DNA of 64,000 bases. It comes from Kitasatospora sp. NBC_00240. Its GTDB lineage: Bacteria > Actinomycetota > Actinomycetes > Streptomycetales > Streptomycetaceae. The position numbers were made by a program, and so were the translations under genes. The notes beneath the pieces were generated by a model that saw only the letters and a program-made list of their open reading frames with translations, was not told where the DNA came from and did no database searches. The stretch's first letter is position 1; the number at the start of each line of letters is the position of its first letter. Shown here piece after piece: positions 32,236 to 40,784 of the stretch. The stretch is from assembly GCF_026342405.1 (NCBI RefSeq), contig NZ_JAPEMU010000001.1:9052001-9116000 (forward strand). The letters are read 5' to 3'.

Positions 32236-32910
32236 TTGGTTAGGGCACCAGAACCGGGCGGCTCGGGGTTCCGCGTCCAGCCCGGCGAACTGGACGGAGC
32301 CGGGCAGACCGCCAAGCAGACGGCGGAACTGATCCCGGGGGAGACCAAGGGCGTGCTCGGCGCGTCCGACAAGGCCGAGGGCAGCCTCAAGGGCTGGAGC
32401 ACCGGCGCCGAACTCAACTCCTGCACCGACTCCTGGCGGGCCCTGCTGGACTCGCTGTCCGCCGAGATGGACCGGCAGGGCGAGAACCTGGTCAAGACCG
32501 CGAAGAACTACCGCGACTCCGACCAGAAGACCGGCGGCGATCTCGGCAGCATCGGGCAGGGCACCGGCGGACCGGAGTTCGCCAGGAGCGGCGGCGGTGG
32601 CGCCGCCGGGGACAAGCTGTCGACCATGTCCGCGTTCGCGGACACCGGCATGGCCCGGGGCGGCGCCGAGACCGGCTCGACCCGGCCCACCCTGGGCGAC
32701 CCGCCGTGGGCGCACACCTTCCCGCCGCCCAAGGACGGGGACGCGCCGTGGAAGATGCCGACGATCACCGGCGACCCCGACCCCGGCTTCCACGCCCCGC
32801 CCGGCCTCGGCGCCTCCGCCACCGAGCTGCCCGTCCCGGGCCCGGCCGAGCGAGCCCGCATCGACGCTGAGCGCTTCGGCCCGAACGCCCAGTCCCCGCA
32901 AGGAATCTGA
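32236..32910 (+). CDS. ESX/EspC-like (WXG100-type) protein
   Basis: A 224-residue protein. Residues ~10-100 match the EspC-like type VII substrate pattern: FRVQPGELDGAGQ, then two long helices and SLKGWSTGAELNSCTDSWRALLDSL, with ENLVKTAKNYRDSD at the end of the helical hairpin. The rest is Gly/Pro-rich and unstructured. I choose TTG 32236 because GGGGG lies 5 nt upstream; the frame open to 32173 has no site. Two nt separate it from the hydrolase gene, which also starts with a WXG-like hairpin, so the two probably pair for ESX-type export. No ESX secretion core genes are in the window. Confidence 0.75.
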   Translation: MVRAPEPGGSGFRVQPGELDGAGQTAKQTAELIPGETKGVLGASDKAEGSLKGWSTGAELNSCTDSWRALLDSLSAEMDRQGENLVKTAKNYRDSDQKTGGDLGSIGQGTGGPEFARSGGGGAAGDKLSTMSAFADTGMARGGAETGSTRPTLGDPPWAHTFPPPKDGDAPWKMPTITGDPDPGFHAPPGLGASATELPVPGPAERARIDAERFGPNAQSPQGI

Positions 32911-32912
32911 CC

Positions 32913-34670
32913 ATGGACATCGCCACCCTGCGGGATGCCAGGCCCGCCGACCTCTACGACGCCGCCACCGCGTACGACAAGTTGGCGGAGAACTTCGGCA
33001 GGCACGCCGACAGTTGGAAGGACGGTGTCGACACCCGCGTCAAGAACTCGCAGTGGACGGGCAGCGCCGCCGACCAGGCCGAGACCAGCCTGTCCCAGAC
33101 CACCGCCAAGCTGTCCGCCGCCCGGATCGAACTCGGAATGATCGGCCCCGTCCTGCGCGACGGCGCCGAGGCCTTCCTGCTCGCCCAGTCCAAACTGCTG
33201 GACGCGCTGGACGAGGCCAAGGCCGGCGGCTACACCGTCACCGACGACGGCGGCGTCTCCTGGCCGCCGGCCAGCCCCGGCGAGCGGCACGACCCGGACT
33301 TCCAGAACCCGGCCGTCAAGGGCCACCAGATCTCCGACCGGATCACCGGCGCGCTCTCCGAGGCGGCCCACGCCGACGAGGTGATCACCCAGCGTCTGCG
33401 GCACTACACCGACAACGCCAAGAGCGGCGCCGGACTCGACCTCGGGACCGCCACCACCGAACTCACCAGCAAGATGATGAACATCTTCGGCGGCGAGGAG
33501 GACCTCCTCGCCAAGGGCATGCCCGCCGCGAACGCCTCACCCACCGAGGTCAACTCCTGGTGGAACGGCCTCACCGCGGACGAGCAGCAGCGCCTGGTCA
33601 AGGACCACCCGGACCTGATCGGCAACCGCGACGGCATCCCGGCGGAGGCCAGGAACACCGCCAACCGGGCCGTCCTGCCGGGCCTCATCAAGGACCTGGA
33701 GAACAAGCCGAACCGCACCGAGGACGAGCAGACCAAGCTGGACGGCTTCAAGAAGATCCAGGGCCGGCTCGCCGAGGAGGACGGCAAGGGCAACCCGCCG
33801 GTCTTCCTGATGGCCATCGGCACCGAGGGCCAGGGCCGGGCCGCCATCTCCTTCGGCAACCCGGACACCGCCGACGACGTGGTCGCCTACGTGCCCGGCC
33901 TCGGCACCAAGGTCGGCGACGTCGGCGGCAAGGACGGCAACCGAGCCAAGGACCTCTGGACGGAGGCCCAGAAGGCCGACCCGTCCCGCAGCACCGCCTC
34001 CATCACCTGGCTCGGCTACGACGCCCCGCAGCTCAAGGGCGCCGAGCAGGAGACCCTGGCGGTGGCCGGCACCCAGCGGGCCGAACAGGGCGGCGCCGGC
34101 TACCAGCAGTTCCTGCAGGGCCTGCGCAGCACCCACGACGGCACCCCCGCCCACGTCACCGCCCTCGGCCACAGCTACGGCTCGCTGACGGTCGGCCAGG
34201 CCGCCCAGCGTCCGGGCGGCATCCCCGCCGACGACATCATCCTGGTCGGCAGCCCGGGCACCGGCGCCCAGAAGGCCGACCAGCTCGGCGTCGGCGCCCA
34301 GCACGTCTGGGTGGGCTCCGCCGAGCACGACCCGGTCACCCACCTGCCGAGCCACTCCGAGACCAACGGCATGCTCGGCGGCGCCGGCATCGGCTTCGTC
34401 ACCGGAGGCATCCCCGGCGCCCTCGTCGGCGGCGTCATCGGCGACCAGGTCGGCAAGTCCGGTGACCCGCACGAACTCTGGTTCGGCCAGGACCCGGCGA
34501 GCAGCGAGTTCGGCGGCCGCCGGTTCGACGTGGCGGACGGCGAGTGGAAGCACTCGCACTCCGACTACTGGAACCAGGACTCCGGCGGCAGCGGGGGCAA
34601 CTCGCTGCGCAACCTCGGCAGCATCGTCTCCGGTCACGGCGACCGCGTGAACCTTCAGGACCCCCGATGA
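32913..34670 (+). CDS. WXG-like N-terminus fused to DUF1023 alpha/beta hydrolase
   Basis: A 585-residue protein. Residues 1-105 form a helical hairpin with the W-x-G turn (SQWTGSAADQAETSL), typical of type VII secretion substrates. The middle is helical (ADEQQRLVKDHPDLIGNRDGIPAEARNTANR, a segment seen in this family). The C-terminal ~280 residues are the DUF1023 hydrolase with S421 in ALGHSYGSL, likely D473 in AEHDPVTHL and H549 in HSDYW. A Gly-rich hydrophobic segment (GAGIGFVTGGIPGALVGGVIG) interrupts the end of the fold. Predicted to be an exported esterase or lipase. Its stop overlaps the ATG of a lipoprotein gene. Confidence 0.85.
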   Translation: MDIATLRDARPADLYDAATAYDKLAENFGRHADSWKDGVDTRVKNSQWTGSAADQAETSLSQTTAKLSAARIELGMIGPVLRDGAEAFLLAQSKLLDALDEAKAGGYTVTDDGGVSWPPASPGERHDPDFQNPAVKGHQISDRITGALSEAAHADEVITQRLRHYTDNAKSGAGLDLGTATTELTSKMMNIFGGEEDLLAKGMPAANASPTEVNSWWNGLTADEQQRLVKDHPDLIGNRDGIPAEARNTANRAVLPGLIKDLENKPNRTEDEQTKLDGFKKIQGRLAEEDGKGNPPVFLMAIGTEGQGRAAISFGNPDTADDVVAYVPGLGTKVGDVGGKDGNRAKDLWTEAQKADPSRSTASITWLGYDAPQLKGAEQETLAVAGTQRAEQGGAGYQQFLQGLRSTHDGTPAHVTALGHSYGSLTVGQAAQRPGGIPADDIILVGSPGTGAQKADQLGVGAQHVWVGSAEHDPVTHLPSHSETNGMLGGAGIGFVTGGIPGALVGGVIGDQVGKSGDPHELWFGQDPASSEFGGRRFDVADGEWKHSHSDYWNQDSGGSGGNSLRNLGSIVSGHGDRVNLQDPR

Positions 34671-35260
34671 ACCACCGTGCACTTCGCGCCGTAGCCGCGC
34701 TCGCCGTCACCGCCCTGCTGGTCGGCGGCTGCTCCTCGGCCGGCGCGGACACCGAGAAGAAGAGGACCCCGAGCATGGACGCCTCCGCGGCCCGGACCAA
34801 GATCGACGCTCTGCTGGACGGCACCACCAAGGCCATCGTCCCGGCTGTCCAGTTCAGCGACGACGCCTACACCAGCAGCGAGAACACCGAAGGGATGAAC
34901 GACCGCCCGGACGGCACCACGCACCTGTCCAAGAACCGCTACGTGATGACCAAGGTCTCGCAGGCCAAGTACGGCGCCCTGCTCGGGCTGGTCGAGCGGT
35001 ACTGGAAGTCCCAGGGCTACACCATCACCAGCGTCAACTCCGACGACCGGATGCCGGCCATCGACGCCCAGGCCGCGGACGGCGTGGGCGTGCACATCCA
35101 GATCGGGTTCCCCGGCAACGTGACCCTGTCGGCCGGCGTCGGCGCGGTCGAGGACCCGAAGACCCGCTACCCGTTCGGTCCCGGCACCCCGTTGCCCACC
35201 GACGCCAAGGGCAACCAGGACCTGCTGCCCAAGGTGGACGACCCGTTCTGGTCGCACTGA
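34667..35260 (+). CDS. Lipoprotein coupled to the DUF1023 hydrolase
   Basis: A 197-residue lipoprotein. The signal peptide ends in the lipobox LVGGC with lipidated C22. The mature part has a helix (ARTKIDALLDGTTKAIVP), then a compact alpha/beta domain (YGALLGLVERYWKSQGYTITSVNSDD, GVGVHIQIGFPGNVTLSAGVGAVEDP). No family assigned. The ATG overlaps the hydrolase TGA (ATGA). Located outside the membrane next to an exported hydrolase gene, it could be an immunity lipoprotein or a partner that binds the hydrolase. Confidence 0.8.
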   Translation: MNHRALRAVAALAVTALLVGGCSSAGADTEKKRTPSMDASAARTKIDALLDGTTKAIVPAVQFSDDAYTSSENTEGMNDRPDGTTHLSKNRYVMTKVSQAKYGALLGLVERYWKSQGYTITSVNSDDRMPAIDAQAADGVGVHIQIGFPGNVTLSAGVGAVEDPKTRYPFGPGTPLPTDAKGNQDLLPKVDDPFWSH

Positions 35261-35332
35261 CCGCGGAGCCGTCCGGCTGACCGCGGGGCCGTCCGGACCG
35301 GTCGCCCCGCGTGGCCGGTCCGGACGGCGCAG

Positions 35333-35364
35333 CCGCCCCCGTCGCCCTTCGGCGGCGGGGGCGG
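35333..35364 (+). terminator. Hairpin after the lipoprotein gene
   Basis: ccgcccccg (35333-35341) and cgggggcgg (35356-35364), with an inner cgcc/ggcg stem and CTTC loop, ~75 nt after the lipoprotein stop and between convergent genes. Confidence 0.7.
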
Positions 35365-35447
35365 GTGCGTTTTCGTGCCGGGGGCCGGTCCGCTTCGCTG
35401 CGCCGTCCGCACAACCGCACCCCGCGCGCGAGGGACCGTGACCGGGG

Positions 35448-35846
35448 TCAGCGGCCGAACTTCGCAAGGGCGGCCGGGGTCACCGGGGTGAAGAAGTTGA
35501 CCAGGTTGCCGTCGGGGTCGCGCAGGAGCAGCGACCGGTTGCCCCAGGGCATCGTGGTGGGTGCGGTGACGAAGTCACTGACGAAGCCGGCAAGGTTCCC
35601 GTACACCTCGTCCACGTCGTCGACGAGGAATTCGATGATCACGCTGTGGTTGTCCGCCGGGCGGCCGGAGCCCGGCGCGAAGAGGGGGACGGTGCGCGTA
35701 CCGGCGACGGCGAGGGTGGCTCCGGGGGTGCGGAGTTCGGCGAAGTCCTCGGTGGCCCAGGCAGCCGGCATGCCGGTGGCCTGCTCGTAGAAGGTGACGA
35801 GGCGCTTGACGTCGCCGGTGATGACGCGGATCGAGACGAAGTCCAT
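35448..35846 (-). CDS. VOC-family (glyoxalase/bleomycin-resistance fold) protein
   Basis: A 132-residue VOC protein with two beta-alpha-beta-beta-beta modules: VSIRVITGDVKRLVTFYEQATGM at the start and LLLRDPDGNLVNFFTPV at the end, with D/N in the usual metal region. Enzyme or binding role cannot be told. It is divergent from the WYL regulator at 36125, with ~280 nt between them. YafY/WYL regulators commonly control a neighbouring VOC gene, so that regulator is the likely controller. Confidence 0.85.
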   Translation of the reverse strand: MDFVSIRVITGDVKRLVTFYEQATGMPAAWATEDFAELRTPGATLAVAGTRTVPLFAPGSGRPADNHSVIIEFLVDDVDEVYGNLAGFVSDFVTAPTTMPWGNRSLLLRDPDGNLVNFFTPVTPAALAKFGR

Positions 35847-36124
35847 GATGTTCTCCCGGATGGGCGGAGTTGCTGTCCTGGGCAGGCTAGGTCGGATAGT
35901 GGACAGTTTCGGTCCGGTATCTGTCCTGGCCTCGATCGTGCATGAGGTCCCTCGGATTTCCGGCGGGCCCTCTCTGCGGTCCCGGCGGCACTGGCGGCGT
36001 CCTTCCTGCCCGGCGACGCCCTGGACCCTTCACGAGTCCTGTCGTCCCAGGTCAGAGGTCTCTCTGTGGTCCTGGCCATCCGTTGGACAGTCGGCTCGTC
36101 GAAGCGCGGGAGTAGGCTCCGGAC

Positions 36125-37171
36125 ATGTCTCGACCTACCGGGCGCGTGCTGACCCTCCTGGAACTGCTGCAGTCGGGCGGGGTCCGGACGGTGGCCGAAC
36201 TCGCCGACCGGCTCGGCGTCGACGGGCGGACCGTGCGGCGCTACGTGGGCCAGTTGCTGGATCTCGATGTACCGGTGGAGGTCGTGCGGGGCCGCTACGG
36301 CGGGTACCGGATCGGACCCGGCTACCGATTGCCCCCGCTCATGCTCAGCGACGACGAGGCGCTCGCCGTGCTGCTCGGGCTGGCCGCCGGCCGCCGGGCG
36401 GGGGCGGTGACGGCGGCGGACACCGCGAGCTGGACGGCGGCGGCGAAGATTCGCCGGGTACTGCCCACCCGCCTGGCCCGCCGGCTCGGTACCGTGCTGG
36501 AGTCCCTCGCCTTCACCACGCCGCCCGGGGCGTCCGCCGAGCCGGTGGCCGAGCCGGACGCCGAGGTCCTGCTCACCGTCGCCGACGCGGTACGCCACCG
36601 GCGGCCGATCATGATCAGATACACCGACCGCTTCGGGGAGCGCAGCGAGCGCGTGCTGCACGCGTACGGGATCGTCGTCCATGAGGGCCGGTGGTACGTC
36701 ACCGGCCGGGATCCCGGGATCGGCGAGGACGGCGCCGGTGGGGACAGGGACGGGGGCGCGGCCGGTGCGGACCGCACCTTCCGGCTGGACCGCATCGCCG
36801 GTGCGAGGCCCCTGGCCGGCTCGTTCGAGGTCCCCGCCGGGTTCGATCCGGCACAGCACGTGCTGACGGGCTTCGCCACGGCCGCCTACCGGTACGAGGT
36901 GACCTTGCGGATCCACGGGACGGTCGGTCAGATCCGCGCCCGACTGCCGACCGCCGTCGCGACCCTGGACGAGGCCACGCCGCCCGGGGCGTCCGCCGAC
37001 CCGGGCGCCGAGCGGTGGCGGCGGGTCGAACTACGTGTGGAGGAACTCGACCGGCTGCCACCAGTGCTCGCCTCGCTCGACCGGCCGTTCGTGATCGAGC
37101 GCCCCGACGAACTGCGTCACCTCGTCACCGCGCTCGCCGACCGCCTCAGGTCCTGTGCCCGCGAGGTCTGA
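36125..37171 (+). CDS. YafY-type regulator with WYL domain
   Basis: A 348-residue regulator. Residues 1-65 are the HTH_11/DeoR-like winged helix (RVLTLLELLQSGGVRTVAELADRLGVDGRTVRRYV). Residues ~150-235 are the WYL domain (RRPIMIRYTDRFGERSERVLHAYGIVVHEGRWYVTG). A WCX-like C-terminal part follows (VTLRIHGTVGQIRARLP to the end). An Asp/Gly-rich insertion interrupts the WYL domain near residue 205. WYL domains bind nucleic acid or small ligands. Likely regulates the divergent VOC gene and itself. Confidence 0.88.
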   Translation: MSRPTGRVLTLLELLQSGGVRTVAELADRLGVDGRTVRRYVGQLLDLDVPVEVVRGRYGGYRIGPGYRLPPLMLSDDEALAVLLGLAAGRRAGAVTAADTASWTAAAKIRRVLPTRLARRLGTVLESLAFTTPPGASAEPVAEPDAEVLLTVADAVRHRRPIMIRYTDRFGERSERVLHAYGIVVHEGRWYVTGRDPGIGEDGAGGDRDGGAAGADRTFRLDRIAGARPLAGSFEVPAGFDPAQHVLTGFATAAYRYEVTLRIHGTVGQIRARLPTAVATLDEATPPGASADPGAERWRRVELRVEELDRLPPVLASLDRPFVIERPDELRHLVTALADRLRSCAREV

Positions 37172-37602
37172 CACCGGCGGACCGGTGCACGGGAGGGGCC
37201 TCCGACGCTGCGGCCGGACCGGGACGGCGGTCCGGCCTGCCGTCCGTCGCCCCGGCCTGTCGTGCCGCCTGTCGTGCCGCCTGTGCTCCCACGAAGGCAG
37301 GCGTCGCCGGGCGGGGTGTCCCCGGTGGGGCGTTCCCAGTGGGCCGGGCAGCGCCTCAGCCCCGCCGGTGGCCACCCGTACGCGCCGCTGTTCCCGCGGC
37401 TGTTCCCGGCGCCGTTCGCGCCGCCGGGCAGGCGGCCGTACGCCGGGTCGGGCGCGGCGAAGGGGTCGGCCGAGCCGGGCCCGCTCGGAGGCGGGCCGGA
37501 CACGTCGGAGGGTACGGGGCCCCCGAGCGGCGCGGCGAAGGGGTCGGCCGGTGGCTGAGCGGTCGGAGCGACCACGGGGGGCTCTTCGGTGGTGTCCGGC
37601 AC
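37117..37602 (-). pseudogene. Possible remnant of a Pro/Gly-rich protein gene
   Basis: From GTG 37602 (GGGGG 9 nt upstream) the frame encodes ~80 residues typical of the low-complexity N-terminus of streptomycete membrane proteins (DPFAAP twice, GPPPSGPGSADPFAAPD, YGWPPAG). The following sequence turns Arg-rich and runs into the 3' end of the WYL gene with no membrane segment. This suggests a frameshifted or truncated gene. Two 17-nt copies of gcggcgaaggggtcggc lie in it, and cctgtcgtgccg is duplicated near 37257-37280. Confidence 0.35.
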
Positions 37603-37821
37603 GGTGGCTGTCCCCCGGGCTGGTGGGTCGGCTGCGGCCTCGGCGGACCGCCGGGCGAATACAGCTGATCATCTGACCGGTGATCGACCGCGCTACCCGC
37701 GCGATCTGCGGCCACGGCGGTGACTCGGGGAACCGGGTGCCGCGGGGGCGACGTCCACCAGGAGTACGCGCGGGTGCCCGGCGGGCCGTTCGGGAGCGCC
37801 ATGTTCGAAGGAGCAGCACGG
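37172..37821. other. Largely non-coding region
   Basis: About 650 nt between the WYL gene and the histidine phosphatase gene. The only coding-like signal is the Pro/Gly-rich remnant on the minus strand. It should also hold the phosphatase promoter. Confidence 0.4.
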
Positions 37822-38451
37822 ATGACGGGAAGGGCCACCCGGTACCTCTACCTCGCCCGGCACGGCGAGGCCGACTCGGAGTCGGAGGACGGCGCCTTGA
37901 CGGCGAACGGCCGCCGGCAGGCGGTTCTGCTCGGCCGACGCCTTCGCGATCGCCCCGTCTCCGTGCTGCACCACGGTCCGCTGCCGCGCGCGGCGCAGAC
38001 CGCGGGGCTGATCGCCGAGCAACTGGACGGCGTCGCCAAGCAGGTCTCGGACGCCGCCGGGGACTACGTTCCGCACCTGCCCGAGAGGGACGAACTACCA
38101 CCCGACAGCGCCGACTTCCTCCTGCGCTTCCTCGACGGGGTCACACCCGAGGAGCGGGAGACCGGCCGGCTGCTGGCACGTCAGGCCCTGGACCTGTTCA
38201 CCGGCCCGGTGCCCGGCGACGAGGACCGGCACCAACTCGTCGTCACCCACGGCTTCCTGGTCGGCTGGCTGGTCCGGCACGCCATGGAGGCCCCGGGCTG
38301 GCGCTGGCTCGGCCTCAACCAGGGCAACGCCGCCCTGACCGTCATCCGCTACCCGCCGGGCCGGCCGGCCTCCGTCCTCCTCCACAACGACACCCGACAT
38401 CTGCCGGACGAACTGCGCTGGACCGGCTTCCCGCCCGAACTACGACTGTGA
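37822..38451 (+). CDS. Histidine phosphatase (phosphoglycerate mutase-like)
   Basis: A 209-residue protein of the branch-1 histidine phosphatase family. The catalytic loop is YLARHGEADSES (RHG at the start), the second His region is VVTHGFLVGWLVRH, and RAAQTAGLIAE supplies the conserved Arg. Substrate unknown; the family acts on small phosphoesters. ATG 37822 is preceded by GAAGGAG at 8 nt, better than ATG 37801. It converges on the SCO6745-like gene; the 54-nt gap contains GGGGCCGGG repeats and a GCCGGG/CCCGGC hairpin that may terminate both. Confidence 0.88.
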   Translation: MTGRATRYLYLARHGEADSESEDGALTANGRRQAVLLGRRLRDRPVSVLHHGPLPRAAQTAGLIAEQLDGVAKQVSDAAGDYVPHLPERDELPPDSADFLLRFLDGVTPEERETGRLLARQALDLFTGPVPGDEDRHQLVVTHGFLVGWLVRHAMEAPGWRWLGLNQGNAALTVIRYPPGRPASVLLHNDTRHLPDELRWTGFPPELRL

Positions 38452-38505
38452 GGCGGGGCCGGGTGGGGCCGGGCGGGGCCGGGTGGGGCCCGGCCGCCGG
38501 CCGGG

Positions 38506-39387
38506 TCACCAGGTCGGCGCCGGCACGGTGGTGATGCCGAGGGTGCTCTGCATCGGCAGCAGGCCGGCCTGGATCACGCCCAGGAAGAAGGGCACCATCA
38601 GCTCCATGAACCGCTCCGAACGCTCGGTGCCCAGCGCCTCCCAAGGGCCGGCCGCCAGCTGGTCGGTGAGGCGCTCGACCTCGTTGCGGCCGGCCCGGCC
38701 GGTGTCGGTGACCAGGCCCTCGGCATCCAGCCAGCCGCGGGTGGCGAGCCGGTCCCGGGCGGCGGACCACTCCTCGTCCGTCCAGCCACGGCCGGCGAAG
38801 TTCTCGGCCGGGGCGGCACCGACCGCGGCGAAGGAGACCAGTGACTCGCACGGGTCGAGTCCGGCGGTCAGCAACGCGGCCAGATGCCCGTCGCCGCGGT
38901 GCTCCCGCAGCACGGTGAGAGCCTGCCAGAGCGCCAGATGGGGTTCGTCCGGCCAGGGCAGGGCCGCGTTGGCGGCGGCGAGCGGCCGCCCGGCGGTCAC
39001 GGCGGCCTCCGCCGCCAGCCGGGCCAGGCCCACCAGTTCGGTGAACTCGGCAGTCGCCAACTGTCCCTCGAACAGGCCCTGGTAGATGGCGTCCACCGAC
39101 CGCAGCCGGGCCTCCAGCACCTTCGCCGGGTCCGCCACCGCCCAGGCCTGCGGGACGTACCTGGCCACCGCCGCGGGGCTGAAGCTGTAACAGACCGCGG
39201 TGGCCAGCTCCTTGCTCGCGGCGCCCAGCGGGGCCGTCCGCCAGGCGAAGTAGCTCGACCAGCGCTCGCCGAGGTCGTACCCCAGGGCGCCGGCCTCGGC
39301 GGCCGCCTCCGGTGCGAAGTAGAGCACGGCGTGCATCGGTTCCAGGTGGTGCCAGGCGCGGCGCGGCAGCGCACGGTCGAGCGGCAT
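38506..39387 (-). CDS. SCO6745 family protein
   Basis: A 293-residue protein matching the SCO6745/SalK-like family of actinomycetes: RRAWHHLEPMHAVLYFAPEA at the N-terminus, YDLGERWSSYFAWRTAPLG, VCYSFSPAAVARYVP, and a C-terminal winged-helix-like part (GRGWTDEEWSAARDRLATRGWLD). Function is not established; the helical-plus-winged-helix layout suggests regulation or binding. AGGAGG lies 6 nt before ATG 39387. No close functional partner is evident. Confidence 0.8.
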   Translation of the reverse strand: MPLDRALPRRAWHHLEPMHAVLYFAPEAAAEAGALGYDLGERWSSYFAWRTAPLGAASKELATAVCYSFSPAAVARYVPQAWAVADPAKVLEARLRSVDAIYQGLFEGQLATAEFTELVGLARLAAEAAVTAGRPLAAANAALPWPDEPHLALWQALTVLREHRGDGHLAALLTAGLDPCESLVSFAAVGAAPAENFAGRGWTDEEWSAARDRLATRGWLDAEGLVTDTGRAGRNEVERLTDQLAAGPWEALGTERSERFMELMVPFFLGVIQAGLLPMQSTLGITTVPAPTW

Positions 39388-39595
39388 GAGTGGTCCTCCT
39401 GGGGTGGCGACGGGTCGGTGACCGATCGAACACCACCGGGGGCCGCATGTCCAGCGACGACGGACGCGGTGGTCGGGTCGGCGTTCGAGGTGCACCGTCC
39501 AGCCTTCGCAGGTTCTGGCGACCGAATATGACGATGCGTCGGCCGGGCCGGGCCGCCGGTCCCGACTGTGCCCGGGCAGGCCGGCACCGCCCGGC

Positions 39596-40447
39596 TCACC
39601 GGCGGTCCGTACCGCCGCTGCCGTCGTCGCGGACGGCATCACCGGAGACGCCGACGCCGGACGCCGTGCCGTCGGACGCCGTGACGCCGGATGCTGCGAA
39701 GTCGGACGTCGTCATGCCCGATGCTGGGCCGCCGGCCGCCGTGTCGCCCTGTACCGGACCGGCGGCCCGGTGCCCCGTCCGGAGCCGGGCGACGACGTGT
39801 TCCGCCACCAGCAGGTTGAGCAGCCAGGACGCCCAGGCGCCGCTCCCGTACGCCTGGCCGAAGGGGACCCCGGCGGCCGCGAAGCCCGAGATCCACAGTC
39901 GGAAGGTGACCCCGGTGAAGATCAGGGCGTAGGACCTGATCATCCAGATCTGATGGCGCGCCACCGCACCGCGCCGGATCGAGACGAACGCCGCCACCGT
40001 CGCCACCAGGAGCAGCACGGCCAGGGCGGCGAACCCGAGCGGCGCGATCGGGCCGAACAGCCCCTTCGGCACCAGCAACAGGCCGCCCGCGGCCGTGGCC
40101 AGCGCGCTGACCAGGTACACCCGGCCGATCAGGCGGTGCACGACGGGCCGGCGGGTCCGCAGACGCTGCGGGAACTGCCACGGCCCGAGGACCAACGCCA
40201 CCACGCCACCGCCGACATGGAGCATCAGCGGGGCCAGGTCGGCGAGGTAGGTCACCCGCTGCTCCGGCAGGAAGGAGTCGGGGTCGAGGGTGAAGTAGCG
40301 GGCGGAGAGCAGGCCGATCGCGGTCGCCGAGGCGGTGATCGCGATCCACCCGGCCCGGCGCAGCCCGCCGGCCACCGGCGGACCGTGGCGGCGGGGATCG
40401 GCCGGGACGTCGGCGGACGCGGCGGGGGAGTTCATGGCGGGATTCAT
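39596..40447 (-). CDS. DUF2306 membrane protein
   Basis: A 283-residue membrane protein with six to seven hydrophobic segments and the DUF2306 pattern: LMLHVGGGVVALVLGPWQFPQRLR, VVHRLIGRVYLVSALATAAGGL, HQIWMIRSYALIFTGVTFRLW. Conserved His and Arg in the membrane segments suggest heme or electron transfer, as in related cytochrome-like families, but this is inference. The C-terminal ~50 residues are a low-complexity S/T/A/D tail with degenerate repeats. ATG 40447 or 40435; neither has a clear ribosome site, so the mRNA may be leaderless. Confidence 0.8.
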   Translation of the reverse strand: MNPAMNSPAASADVPADPRRHGPPVAGGLRRAGWIAITASATAIGLLSARYFTLDPDSFLPEQRVTYLADLAPLMLHVGGGVVALVLGPWQFPQRLRTRRPVVHRLIGRVYLVSALATAAGGLLLVPKGLFGPIAPLGFAALAVLLLVATVAAFVSIRRGAVARHQIWMIRSYALIFTGVTFRLWISGFAAAGVPFGQAYGSGAWASWLLNLLVAEHVVARLRTGHRAAGPVQGDTAAGGPASGMTTSDFAASGVTASDGTASGVGVSGDAVRDDGSGGTDRR

Positions 40448-40784
40448 GCCGGGGACGCTACGGAGCGGGCGGTGCCGCCGGCGTCCCCCGCCCGGGGACC
40501 GCACCCGTACCGGCAGCGGGGTACCCGCCGTCCTCCTACCCCGGCGGGGGTACGGCCGTCGTACCCCCGGGGGGCGATGTGCGGCGCGCCCCGCGCCGCT
40601 AGGGTCCGGAGCGGTCACCGCTGTTGCGGTGCGCATCAGCCTCCGGAGCCGCGATGAGCCTGCCGACGTCGAACCCGCCCCTGCCCGTTCCTCCGACACC
40701 GCCCCGGCCCCCGGCCGCCGTCGCACCGGGGGCCCCGGTGCGGGTCGGGCCCCCGACGCAGCCTGTCCGACCCGGCGCGGGGTC

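Noticed and set aside
28458..32495. A 1345-codon open frame on the minus strand
   Set aside because: It lies antisense to the amidase gene and is Val/Gly/Arg/His-rich as expected of a complementary frame in high-GC DNA. The plus strand has clear domains and catalytic motifs.
38452..38505. Possible separate regulatory repeat (GGGGCCGGG copies)
   Set aside because: Very short, between convergent genes, and better explained as part of a terminator hairpin.
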